A DNA stretch of 64,000 nt, taken from positions 310,001 through 374,000 of the forward strand of contig NZ_UHIY01000001.1 in the NCBI RefSeq assembly GCF_900460525.1, read 5' to 3'. The DNA is from Yersinia kristensenii. GTDB taxonomy: Bacteria; Pseudomonadota; Gammaproteobacteria; Enterobacterales; Enterobacteriaceae. Under the pieces are notes generated by a model. The model searched no databases. It was not told the origin of the DNA and saw only the letters and a program-made list of their open reading frames with translations. Positions 30,562 to 39,209 of the stretch are shown one piece after another. The stretch's first letter is position 1. The number at the start of each line of letters is the position of its first letter. The position numbers and the translations under genes were made by a program.

Positions 30562-30585
30562 AAAAACCCATCAGAAGATGGGTTT
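30562..30585 (-). terminator. Terminator of the dmsABCD operon
   Basis: Minus-strand stem AAACCCATC / GATGGGTTT with loop TTCT followed by a T run, 17 bp after the dmsD stop. Confidence 0.85.
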
Positions 30586-30601
30586 GAAGAGATGAGCTTG
30601 T

Positions 30602-31207
30602 TCAGTGATATATCTCAACCACTGCTGGAGTTACCTGCAATTCATGTTGCCAATGGGTAAGTGTCAGAGTGGCTAACTCGGCCAACCCTTGATAAAACGG
30701 ATGCCCCGCAGCAGACTGCTGCAAAGCTAAATAACGATACCCCCATGGCAGTAAATGATCTGCCAGTAACTCGGGTAAATCAGCGGGTTGATGTTCTGCC
30801 AGCCAGGCGGCCATCATGAGCATTAAACCGAACTGATCCTCCGGTTCTCCCTGTTCCAATGTGACTTCTACATGCTTTTGCGCCATCCAGTTACGCAGTT
30901 TTAGGGTGGAGTCGCCAAATAACACAATTTCTTTATCGAGATAGACGGAGCCCCAAGGTGGCGCGGGCAAAGCATAAGGGCCAATAAACAGCCGCTGCCA
31001 GGCTTCTTCTCGTGTTTCTTCACCTGCCGATTGCGCCAATAAATCCGCAATTGGCAGCAATTGTTCTTCAGATCCATAAGGCCACTGTGCGGCCCATGAG
31101 CCATTGCTCAATTGCGCCACAATATCACGGCATTCAGGGCTATCTGGCTCACAATAAAACAATATACCTAAGACTCGCCCCGTCAGTTCAACCTGCTGAT
31201 AAATCAT
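30602..31207 (-). CDS. dmsD: TorD/DmsD-family Tat proofreading chaperone
   Basis: 201-residue all-helical redox-enzyme maturation protein (E. coli DmsD 204) that binds the twin-arginine leader of DmsA and holds it back until cofactor loading. Conserved PPWGSVYLDKEIVLFGDSTL and EPEDQFGLMLMMAAWLAEH match DmsD rather than TorD. Start overlaps the dmsC stop by four bases, so it is the fourth gene of dmsABCD. Confidence 0.93.
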   Translation of the reverse strand: MIYQQVELTGRVLGILFYCEPDSPECRDIVAQLSNGSWAAQWPYGSEEQLLPIADLLAQSAGEETREEAWQRLFIGPYALPAPPWGSVYLDKEIVLFGDSTLKLRNWMAQKHVEVTLEQGEPEDQFGLMLMMAAWLAEHQPADLPELLADHLLPWGYRYLALQQSAAGHPFYQGLAELATLTLTHWQHELQVTPAVVEIYH

Positions 31208-32055
31208 GTCATTCCCACCGTCATATGCAGCCCATAAAACACGCCACGGCCAATCAATTCAGCAATAATAATCAATAACATGGCAAAAATCATTCCGAGA
31301 GTCATGGGCGCGCGCCCTCGGATTAACGGGCAAATCCAGCAACCCAAACCCAACACCAACAGCACCAAGCGCCAAACCATCAAGGTGCCGTAATGAGGAA
31401 TAAGCTCAGAAGCTTGCTGTACTGAGCTGTAAATCAGCGGCAAACTCGCCGCCTGCATAATGACACTGGCGATACTGATGATCAGCGCCAATACACTGAT
31501 CATTGGCAATTGCAGCATTGCTCGCCCATGAATATCAGCCAGTTGCAGCAGCAGATAACCCAAAATCGGCCCACCGATAAAGACGGTCAGCACAAAGCCC
31601 AGCGGCGTATAGACACTATCCCAAGTGGGTACAGTATCAATAGAGTAAACCCGACACATGGCGTAGACAAATACCACGCCCAGCACCATGGCGACCACCA
31701 GCCAGATCTTACCCAGCACGGCGGGCATCTTATCCAAAACCGCCAACAACCAGTAAAAACCGGCTACGGCAAAGAATAGCGAACCCGCGGCTATCTCATT
31801 ACTCAGTGCCGATTCTCCGACCCGATTTAATGAGTTGAATGCCCGCATCGGCGACCCCAGATGCAGCGTTGAGGCAATAAAGGCCAGCGCCATTAGCCCC
31901 CACAAGACAAACATACTGCGGTGAATCCGCTGTTGCTGCCCGCGGCTCAAGCCGCCAAATAACAGCGCCAGCCCCAGAACAATAAAGCCCCCGACCACGC
32001 ACTGCCCTAGTACCGTAAAGACCATTAATGGCCATTCATGCCATCCCATACCCAT
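31204..32055 (-). CDS. dmsC: DMSO reductase membrane anchor subunit DmsC
   Basis: 283-residue eight-helix inner membrane protein that anchors DmsAB and oxidises menaquinol. MGMGWHEWPLMVFTVLGQ, LHLGSPMRAFNSLNRVGESALSNEI and ELIGRGVFYGLHMTVGM match E. coli DmsC. The ATG at 32055 has GGAGG six bases upstream and sits one base after the dmsB stop; the open frame to 32118 lies inside dmsB. Confidence 0.95.
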   Translation of the reverse strand: MGMGWHEWPLMVFTVLGQCVVGGFIVLGLALLFGGLSRGQQQRIHRSMFVLWGLMALAFIASTLHLGSPMRAFNSLNRVGESALSNEIAAGSLFFAVAGFYWLLAVLDKMPAVLGKIWLVVAMVLGVVFVYAMCRVYSIDTVPTWDSVYTPLGFVLTVFIGGPILGYLLLQLADIHGRAMLQLPMISVLALIISIASVIMQAASLPLIYSSVQQASELIPHYGTLMVWRLVLLVLGLGCWICPLIRGRAPMTLGMIFAMLLIIIAELIGRGVFYGLHMTVGMT

Positions 32056-32056
32056 G

Positions 32057-32671
32057 TTATACCTCCTTCGGATTTGCCAGATGACCGGTGGTATCTCTGA
32101 CCGGGCGGCTGTTGGCATTTGGTTTCACGACAATATTCGGCAAGGTAAAATGCGCGGCGGGCAGTGGTGCAACTTCAGCTAACTCACCATATTTCTCACG
32201 CAATTCATCAATAGGGGCCATATCCAGCGCTCGCAATGGACAAGAATCGACACAAATTGGCTTTTTACCTGCTGCCACGCGCTCATAGCAACCGTCACAC
32301 TTAGTCATATGCCCTTTTGCTTCGTCATATTGCGGTGCACCGTACGGGCAAGCCATATGGCAGTAGCGACAACCGATACAAATATCCTCGTTCACCACCA
32401 CAAAACCATCATCGCGCTTATGCATCGCGCCACTCGGGCACACTTTGGTACAGGCGGGGTCACTACAGTGGTTGCAGGCGATAGAGAGATAGTAAGCAAA
32501 CACATTCTGGTGCCATGCACCGTTATCCTGCTGCCAGTCACCTCCGGCATATTCGTAAATGCGCCGGAAACTGACATCAGTTGATAAGTTTTTGAAATCC
32601 TTGCAAGCCAGTTCGCAAGTTTTGCACCCCGTGCAGCGGCTGGAGTCGATGTAAAAACCATATTGCGTCAT
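32057..32671 (-). CDS. dmsB: DMSO reductase iron-sulfur subunit DmsB
   Basis: 204-residue electron-transfer subunit with four [4Fe-4S] clusters, passing electrons from DmsC to DmsA. Four ferredoxin-like cysteine motifs are visible in order: CTGCKTCELAC, CNHCSDPACTKVC, CIGCRYCHMAC and CDGCYERVAAGKKPICVDSC. Starts 11 bp after dmsA. Confidence 0.97.
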   Translation of the reverse strand: MTQYGFYIDSSRCTGCKTCELACKDFKNLSTDVSFRRIYEYAGGDWQQDNGAWHQNVFAYYLSIACNHCSDPACTKVCPSGAMHKRDDGFVVVNEDICIGCRYCHMACPYGAPQYDEAKGHMTKCDGCYERVAAGKKPICVDSCPLRALDMAPIDELREKYGELAEVAPLPAAHFTLPNIVVKPNANSRPVRDTTGHLANPKEV

Positions 32672-32682
32672 CAGTTAGCTCC

Positions 32683-35127
32683 TTAAGCCTTGGTTACTTG
32701 AACGAGGTTGGTATGGGATGGGTTCCCTTTCGCCAACGGAGAGGGGCGCTGTGTGGTCAATACGTTAATACTGCCGGCCCTGTCGATGCGGTTTTTATCC
32801 GGGCTGTACCACGCCCCCTCCCCCAGCGCCACCACCCCCGGCATCATGCGCGGCGTGACTTTTGCATCAATGTGGACTTCGCCACGGCCATTGAAGATGC
32901 GCACAATGTCGCCATTTTTGATGTCGCGCGCGCGGGCATCTAGCGGATTAATCCACATTTCCTGACGGCAGGCCGCTTTCAGTACATCGACGTTGCCGTA
33001 AGTTGAGTGAGTTCTGGCTTTGTAATGGAAGCCGGTGAGCTGCAACGGATATTTTTGGTTTAGCGGGTCGTCAAAACTCTCGAAACCCGCGGCGTACACG
33101 GGCAATGGATCAATAATATCGTCCGGCTGCAACTCCCAAGTGGCGGCAATTTGTGCCAATTCGGCGGAGTAAATTTCGATTTTGCCCGATGGAGTCGTTA
33201 ACGGATTAGCCAAGGGATCGGCGCGGAATGCTTTATAGGCCACATGGTGCCCTGCCGGATCGCGCTTTTTAAAGATGCCCTGCTCGCGAAATTCCTCAAA
33301 TGACGGCAACTCAGGAATAGCCTGTTGTGATTGCTGATAAAGATGGCGTAACCACCCCTCCTGCGAGCGTCCTTCAGTAAATTGCTGCTCAACCCCCATG
33401 CGTTTTGCCAGCTCACTGGTCATTTCATAGATGTTTTTGCATTCAAAGCGCGGTTTGATGGCCTGATCGGCAAAAATGACATACGCCATATTGCCGCTGG
33501 AAGCATCAAGGCAGAAATCCATCTGCTCAGAGGCCGTGCAGTCTGGCAGGATAATATCGGCATATTGGGCTGACGAAGTCATGTGGTTATCAATGACTAC
33601 AATCATTTCGCATTTTTTATCATCTTGCAGAATGTCATGGGTGCGGTTAATTTCAGCATGTTGATTAATCAGGCAATTACTGGCGTAGTTCCAGATAAAC
33701 TTGATAGGCACGTCCAGTTTATCTTTGCCGCGCACCCCGTCGCGGGTGGCGGTCATTTCCGGACCGCGCTCAATGGCATCAGTCCACAAGAACATTGAAA
33801 TACTGGTTTTAACCGGGTTTTCCAAGGTCGGCATACGGACAAACGGCAAGCTATAGGAACCTTCACGCGCACCGGAATTACCGCCATTGATCCCTACGTT
33901 ACCCGTCAGGATCGCCAGCATGGCAATAGCACGGCTGGCCGTTTCACCGTTGGCATGGCGCTGTGGGCCCCAACCTTGCGCGATATAAGCGGGCTTGACC
34001 GAGCCGATTTCGCGCCCTAATTTAATAATTTTCGCCGCCGGAATACCGGTAATGGCCTCTGCCCATTGCGGCGTTTTAGCGGTTTCATCCGCACCTTGTC
34101 CTAAAATATAGGCTTTGTAATGGCCATTTTTCGGCGCGCTTTCTGGCAGGGTTTTTTCGTCATAGCCAACGCAATATTTATCGAGGAACGGCTGATCCAC
34201 CAGATTTTCAGTGATCATCACATAAGCCAGCGCACTGGCGAGTGCGGCATCTGTCCCCGGTCGCAGCGGGATCCACTCATCCTCACGACCTGCGGCGGTA
34301 TCGGTATAACGCGGATCAATCACAATCATCTTGGCATTGGATTTTTCCCTTGCCTGTTCCAGATAATAAGTGACACCACCGCCACTCATCCGGGTTTCGC
34401 CGGGGTTATTGCCAAACAACACCACCAGTTTGCTGTTTTCGATATCTGAGGGGCTATTGCCGTCAGCCCAGCCGCCATAGGTATAATTCAATCCGGCGGC
34501 AATCTGTGCAGTGCTGTAGTCACCATAATGATTAAGATAGCCGCCGCAGCAATTCATCAGCCGCGCCAATAAGGTTGAACCCGGCGGCCACGAGCGGGTC
34601 ATGGTGCCACCCAACGTACCCGTGCCATAATTCAGATAGATGGCTTCGTTTCCATACTCATTAATGATGCTTTTCATGCTGGCCGCAAGGGTATCAAAAG
34701 CCTCATCCCATGAGATCCGTTTGAACTTGCCTTCCCCGCGTGCCCCGACGCGTTTCATCGGGTATTTCAATCGGTCAGGGTTATACACGCGGCGGCGCAT
34801 GGAGCGGCCACGTAAACACGCTCGCACTTGGTGCAAACCCTCAAAATTGTCGTCACCGGTATTGTCGGTTTCGACATATTTAATTTCATCATCAACCACA
34901 TGCATGCGTAATGGGCAGCGGCTACCGCAGTTAACAGTGCAAGCGCTCCATATCACTTTGCCATCATTAGCCGGGTTTATAGCAGATTGAACCGCGCGGG
35001 CAGTGCGCGAAAACGGTAGCGAAAATGCCCCAGTCGCCACAGCGAGGCCGCCGATAAGGGTGGTTTGGACCAGTTTTCGGCGAGTAACTTCTGCCGTAAA
35101 CAGCCGGGATTCGTTGGTCTCTTTCAT
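32683..35127 (-). CDS. dmsA: DMSO reductase molybdopterin subunit DmsA
   Basis: 814-residue catalytic subunit (same length as E. coli) that reduces dimethyl sulfoxide and related N- and S-oxides with a bis-MGD cofactor. Twin-arginine leader TRRKLVQTTLIGG (residues 15-27) directs folded export; the N-terminal cluster motif CTVNCGSRCPLRMHV and RACLRGRSMRRRVY follow. ATG at 35127 is preferred (GGGA seven bases upstream) over one seven codons earlier. First gene of dmsABCD; an FNR-like site lies about 200 bp upstream. Confidence 0.97.
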   Translation of the reverse strand: MKETNESRLFTAEVTRRKLVQTTLIGGLAVATGAFSLPFSRTARAVQSAINPANDGKVIWSACTVNCGSRCPLRMHVVDDEIKYVETDNTGDDNFEGLHQVRACLRGRSMRRRVYNPDRLKYPMKRVGARGEGKFKRISWDEAFDTLAASMKSIINEYGNEAIYLNYGTGTLGGTMTRSWPPGSTLLARLMNCCGGYLNHYGDYSTAQIAAGLNYTYGGWADGNSPSDIENSKLVVLFGNNPGETRMSGGGVTYYLEQAREKSNAKMIVIDPRYTDTAAGREDEWIPLRPGTDAALASALAYVMITENLVDQPFLDKYCVGYDEKTLPESAPKNGHYKAYILGQGADETAKTPQWAEAITGIPAAKIIKLGREIGSVKPAYIAQGWGPQRHANGETASRAIAMLAILTGNVGINGGNSGAREGSYSLPFVRMPTLENPVKTSISMFLWTDAIERGPEMTATRDGVRGKDKLDVPIKFIWNYASNCLINQHAEINRTHDILQDDKKCEMIVVIDNHMTSSAQYADIILPDCTASEQMDFCLDASSGNMAYVIFADQAIKPRFECKNIYEMTSELAKRMGVEQQFTEGRSQEGWLRHLYQQSQQAIPELPSFEEFREQGIFKKRDPAGHHVAYKAFRADPLANPLTTPSGKIEIYSAELAQIAATWELQPDDIIDPLPVYAAGFESFDDPLNQKYPLQLTGFHYKARTHSTYGNVDVLKAACRQEMWINPLDARARDIKNGDIVRIFNGRGEVHIDAKVTPRMMPGVVALGEGAWYSPDKNRIDRAGSINVLTTQRPSPLAKGNPSHTNLVQVTKA

Positions 35128-35327
35128 AAGATTCCCACTTGGTTGCATTCCAGAAAATAGATAACACCCCCAAGGGATGGAATCCGATTAATTCAAAAAA
35201 ATGAGTAATTCAGCGGGAGGGGGATTAAGACGGAACCCAGTGGCCCAATGACAGCAATTGTTATAATTAGGGTAATAAATAGCCCGTCCCGCACCAGCAA
35301 CCCTACCTCTTTTGGGTGGTGTGGGAG

Positions 35328-35341
35328 TTGTTTGGTATCAA
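35328..35341 (-). promoter_or_regulatory. FNR-type anaerobic activation site upstream of dmsA
   Basis: Minus-strand TTGATACCAAACAA matches FNR consensus TTGAT-N4-ATCAA at 9 of 10 positions and is nearly the same as the known E. coli dmsA FNR site (TTGATACCGAACAA). It implies anaerobic induction of dmsABCD. Confidence 0.75.
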
Positions 35342-35407
35342 TAAAGCCATGGGGATTAAACTTCCCTCATGACTTTATTGTATATTTGTGACAATTATCC
35401 GTTCTTT

Positions 35408-36556
35408 TCAGCAAGCTTGATGATAAAGCGCCACAATCTCTGCAACTGAGGCTTCACGCGGGTTACCCCCAGTACAAACATCAGCAAACGCCGCCGCAGC
35501 CAGCGCTGGAATATCATCAGCCCGCATCCCGACAGCACTCAGAGAGGCTGGAATGCCAATATCACGGTTTAGTGCGAATACCGCCGCAATAGTTTGCTCG
35601 CGCACCTGCTCCAGCGGCGCACTCAATGCCTTTTCCAACCCCATCGCCACCGCAATTTGACGGAAACGCTCACCGGTATAAGGGGCGTTATAACGCATGA
35701 TATAAGGCAATAAAATGGCATTGGCCACACCGTGTGGCATGTTATAAAACGCCCCTAACGGGTGAGCCATACCATGCACCAGACCCAACCCCACATTTGA
35801 GAATCCCATTCCAGCAATATATTGCCCGAGCGCCATATCTTCGCTCGCCGCAGCATCCCCCATTACTGATGCCCGCAAGGCGCGGCTAATGACCTCAATG
35901 GCCTTGAGATGCAAAGTATCAGTCAGCTCCCAGGCACCTTTGGTCAGATATCCCTCAATCGCATGCGTTAAAGCATCTACACCGGTAGCCGCTTTAAGTG
36001 CCGCAGGCATGCTGTCCATCATGTCGGCATCAATAAATGCCACGGCGGGAATGGCGTGAGGATCAACACAAACAAATTTGCGCCTCCGCTCTTCGTCAGT
36101 AATCACATAGTTAATGGTCACTTCAGCGGCAGTCCCCGCCGTGGTGGGGATAGCCAGAATGGGGATACAGGGTTTTCGAGTGTTGGCGACTCCTTCCAGG
36201 CTGCGCACATCAGCAAATTCAGGGTTATTGATAATGATACCAATAGCTTTACAAGTATCTTGTGGCGAGCCGCCCCCTAGTGCTATCAGATAGTCCGCCC
36301 CACTTTGGCGAAAAGCATTCACCCCTTGCTGCACAATGTGGATGGTGGGATTAGGTTTAACAGCATCAAAAACGGCAAAATCGAGTCCGGCCTGTTCCAG
36401 GCGACTGATTAAACGGGTTGCCACGCCACATTCGAGTAGCATTTTATCCGTAACGACCAATGCTTTTTGATAACCGCGGCGCGTAACTTCATCGGTCAGC
36501 GCCGCCAGTGAACCACGACCAAACCACGCAGTTTCATTTAAAATCATTCTGTTCAT
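35408..36556 (-). CDS. fucO: Lactaldehyde reductase / L-1,2-propanediol oxidoreductase FucO
   Basis: 382-residue iron-dependent group III alcohol dehydrogenase that reduces L-lactaldehyde from fucose or rhamnose breakdown to L-1,2-propanediol anaerobically. NAD-binding ALGGGSPQDTCKAIG, PTTAGTAAEVTINYVITDEE, and iron ligands in GVDALTHAIEGY and GLVHGMAHPLGAFYNMPHG. Same length class as E. coli FucO. Second gene of the fucAO operon, 46 bp after fucA. Confidence 0.96.
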   Translation of the reverse strand: MNRMILNETAWFGRGSLAALTDEVTRRGYQKALVVTDKMLLECGVATRLISRLEQAGLDFAVFDAVKPNPTIHIVQQGVNAFRQSGADYLIALGGGSPQDTCKAIGIIINNPEFADVRSLEGVANTRKPCIPILAIPTTAGTAAEVTINYVITDEERRRKFVCVDPHAIPAVAFIDADMMDSMPAALKAATGVDALTHAIEGYLTKGAWELTDTLHLKAIEVISRALRASVMGDAAASEDMALGQYIAGMGFSNVGLGLVHGMAHPLGAFYNMPHGVANAILLPYIMRYNAPYTGERFRQIAVAMGLEKALSAPLEQVREQTIAAVFALNRDIGIPASLSAVGMRADDIPALAAAAFADVCTGGNPREASVAEIVALYHQAC

Positions 36557-36602
36557 GCTTGATTCCTCGGTGTTTTAATCCAACGGCTGTTTTGCCTACC
36601 CA

Positions 36603-37250
36603 CTACTCTTCAACCCGCAAACCGTAGGTTTTGAACTTTTCCAACACCACACTAATTTCTTCTTTGGATAACACGGGTACTTCATCAACAATCGGCAAGA
36701 TAGCCAGCAGCAGTGTTGCCAAAACCTCCACCTCATGGGCCAGCCACAGCGCTTTTGCCAGATTTTCTTCACAAGCAATCAGACCATGATGCTGTAACAA
36801 AGTCGCTTTACGGTTTTTCATCGCCACCGCGACATGTTCCGACAGCGCTTTGGTACCAAAGGTGGCATAAGGCGCACAGGGAATATCATCGCCCCCCGCC
36901 GCGGCAATCATGTAATGAATTGCCGGGATCGGGCGATTAAGGATCGAAACGGCGGTGCAATGGATAGAATGGTTATGTACCACCGCATTGGCATCGAGTC
37001 GGGTTTGGTAAACCGCCTGATGAAAACGCCATTCACTGGACGGAACTTTGCCCGCCTCGTGGTGGCCGTCGGCGTCAATATAAACAATGTGCGATTCAGT
37101 GAGCTTGTCGTAAGCAATACCGGATGGGGTAATCAAAAAACCCTCTTGATAGCGCACACTCACATTGCCTGCAGTGCCTTGATTCAGACCTAAACGGGTC
37201 ATTTCCAGACAAGTATTTATTATGTCGCGCGCCAATACTTCTTTTTTCAT
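36603..37250 (-). CDS. fucA: L-fuculose-phosphate aldolase FucA
   Basis: 215-residue class II zinc aldolase (same length as E. coli) splitting L-fuculose 1-phosphate into DHAP and L-lactaldehyde. Zn ligands in VVHNHSIHCTAVS and LLQHHGLIA and catalytic Glu in PSSEWRFH. First gene of fucAO, divergent from fucPIKUR, as in E. coli. Confidence 0.97.
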   Translation of the reverse strand: MKKEVLARDIINTCLEMTRLGLNQGTAGNVSVRYQEGFLITPSGIAYDKLTESHIVYIDADGHHEAGKVPSSEWRFHQAVYQTRLDANAVVHNHSIHCTAVSILNRPIPAIHYMIAAAGGDDIPCAPYATFGTKALSEHVAVAMKNRKATLLQHHGLIACEENLAKALWLAHEVEVLATLLLAILPIVDEVPVLSKEEISVVLEKFKTYGLRVEE

Positions 37251-37838
37251 TTTTTCCTCTCTTGGAATGCAAATGCTTAAATAGTGAAATGCATTAAATA
37301 ATGGATATGGGTTAATGATTGTGAATATTCGGCATATTTTTCTCTTATTTAATTAAAGTCAAAAATGAAGCACGCAAAAGTGTGAACCAGATCATGAGTA
37401 TTCATCACTTAATGATGATTTAAGTCTTATTTATTTTTATAAAATGTCCGTTTGGAAATACAATATGATTAAACGGTCAAATTATTGTTTACATATATAT
37501 TTATACCTAATTGACCGTTTGTGACAGAAACAAAAAAATCGGTCATCTCGACTGTGTGTTTGAAACACAATTCATTTCAAACGGTCATTAATTATTTTTA
37601 TTTAAAGTGACTATCATCACAAAATATAAGCATTGAGTTATCAATGTGATTTAGCTCATACTTTTTGGCGATTTTTACCTTATAAAGAACGGGACTTAAC
37701 GCAATGAGGATATTTTAATTTGCACTCAGGCAGTTCATATCAGCTAGAGAAAAATATCATTCATTAAATAAAAGACTTCCGTCGAGCATTTCGTATTTCA
37801 AGACGAGTAGAATAAGTGCAACATCTGACGAGGGCATC
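37251..37838. promoter_or_regulatory. Divergent fucAO / fucPIKUR control region
   Basis: 588 bp, AT-rich, no gene. It contains three CRP-like sites (37381-37396 TGTGA-N6-TCATG; 37606-37621 AGTGA-N6-TCACA; 37645-37660 TGTGA-N6-TCATA) and five copies of a 9-10 bp element AAACGGTCA in both orientations (see separate entry). Both fits cAMP-CRP plus a dedicated activator, as for FucR in E. coli. Confidence 0.7.
37444..37588. repeat. Array of AAACGGTCA elements, candidate FucR operators
   Basis: Copies at 37444-37453 (ATGTCCGTTT, inverted), 37471-37480 (AAACGGTCAA), 37511-37520 (TTGACCGTTT, inverted), 37537-37546 (AATCGGTCAT) and 37579-37588 (AAACGGTCAT). Copies 2 and 3 are an exact 10-bp inverted pair. 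Centre spacings are about 27, 40, 26 and 42 bp. FucR is encoded at the end of the divergent operon and is the obvious candidate binder; this is inference. Confidence 0.6.
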
Positions 37839-39158
37839 ATGGGAAATATTTTAATACAAACAGATAGCGCTAAAATTTCCGCCTCGGTAAGTGACGAGTC
37901 GGCAAATAAAAAAAGATATCTGATTCCTTTCGCATTGCTGTGCTCACTGTTCTTTCTTTGGGCAGTAGCAAACAACCTGAATGATATTTTATTACCTCAG
38001 TTTCAACAGGCATTTACTCTGACCAATTTCCAAGCTGGTCTGATTCAATCATCTTTCTATTTTGGTTACTTTTTGATCCCAATACCGGCTGGCATCTTGA
38101 TGAAAAGATTCAGTTATAAAGCTGGGATCATTACCGGATTACTGTTCTACGCTTTTGGGGCAGCCCTGTTTTGGCCTGCTGCTGAGACGATGAATTACAC
38201 CTTGTTTTTAATCGGTTTATTCATTATCGCTGCGGGTTTAGGTTGCCTTGAAACTGCCGCTAATCCGTTTGTTACCGTGTTGGGGCCTGAGAAAAGCAGC
38301 CATTTCCGTATCAACCTGGCGCAAACATTTAACTCCTTTGGTGCCATTATCGCCGTGGTATTCGGGCAAAGTTTAATCCTCTCCAATGTCCCTCATCAGA
38401 CACAGGAAGTATTAGATAAATTGTCGGTTGAGGATTTAAATAGCTACCATCATAGTTTGGTCAAAGCGGTACAACTGCCTTATTTGATTATTGTGGCAGT
38501 GGTTATTTTTGTTGCGCTGTTAATTCTTATTACCCGTTTCCCAACAATAAAAAGCGAGTCAGACGACACACATAACGGTTCATTCTTTGCATCATTACCA
38601 CGTTTATTAAAAATAACTCACTGGCGCTGGGCTGTATTAGCACAATTTTGCTACGTCGGTGCACAAACTGCGTGCTGGAGTTATTTAATTCGTTACGCCA
38701 TTGAGGAGTTACCTAATATAACTCCCGGATACGCAGCTAATTATTTAACCGCCACCATGGTCTGTTTCTTCATCGGTCGATTCAGTGGCACTTGGTTAAT
38801 CACCCGCTTCGCACCTGAGAAAGTATTAGCCGCCTACGCTTTCATTTCAATGGTGCTCTGTATTATTTCAGCAGCACTAGGGGGGCATTTTGGATTATTA
38901 GCACTGACTTTATGTAGTATGTTTATGTCAATACAGTATCCAACCATATTCTCTTTAGGTATTAAAAACCTGAATCAAGATACCAAATATGGTGCATCGA
39001 TTATTGTAATGACGATTGTTGGTGGCGGTATTGTGACACCTATTATGGGGCTGGTGAGTGATGCGGCAGGAAATATACCGACCGCAGAACTTATTCCTGC
39101 ACTGTGCTTCGCTATTATCTTTATTTTCGCCAAGTTCAAGACTGTACCTACGAATTAA
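37839..39158 (+). CDS. fucP: L-fucose:H+ symporter FucP
   Basis: 439-residue 12-helix MFS permease (E. coli 438) importing L-fucose with a proton. Near-identical blocks: LLCSLFFLWAVANNLNDILL (Asp46 region), ETAANPFVTVLGPE (Glu135 region), NLAQTFNSFGAIIAV and YPTIFSLGIKNL. First gene of fucPIKUR. Confidence 0.97.
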   Translation: MGNILIQTDSAKISASVSDESANKKRYLIPFALLCSLFFLWAVANNLNDILLPQFQQAFTLTNFQAGLIQSSFYFGYFLIPIPAGILMKRFSYKAGIITGLLFYAFGAALFWPAAETMNYTLFLIGLFIIAAGLGCLETAANPFVTVLGPEKSSHFRINLAQTFNSFGAIIAVVFGQSLILSNVPHQTQEVLDKLSVEDLNSYHHSLVKAVQLPYLIIVAVVIFVALLILITRFPTIKSESDDTHNGSFFASLPRLLKITHWRWAVLAQFCYVGAQTACWSYLIRYAIEELPNITPGYAANYLTATMVCFFIGRFSGTWLITRFAPEKVLAAYAFISMVLCIISAALGGHFGLLALTLCSMFMSIQYPTIFSLGIKNLNQDTKYGASIIVMTIVGGGIVTPIMGLVSDAAGNIPTAELIPALCFAIIFIFAKFKTVPTN

Positions 39159-39209
39159 TTTCGCCGGTGACTGATAAATCAAATTTGCTACAGAACATAA
39201 GGATCTATT

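Noticed and set aside
35128..35407. A gene in the space between dmsA and fucO
   Set aside because: Only short frames without ribosome sites; the space holds the dms promoter region and the FNR site.
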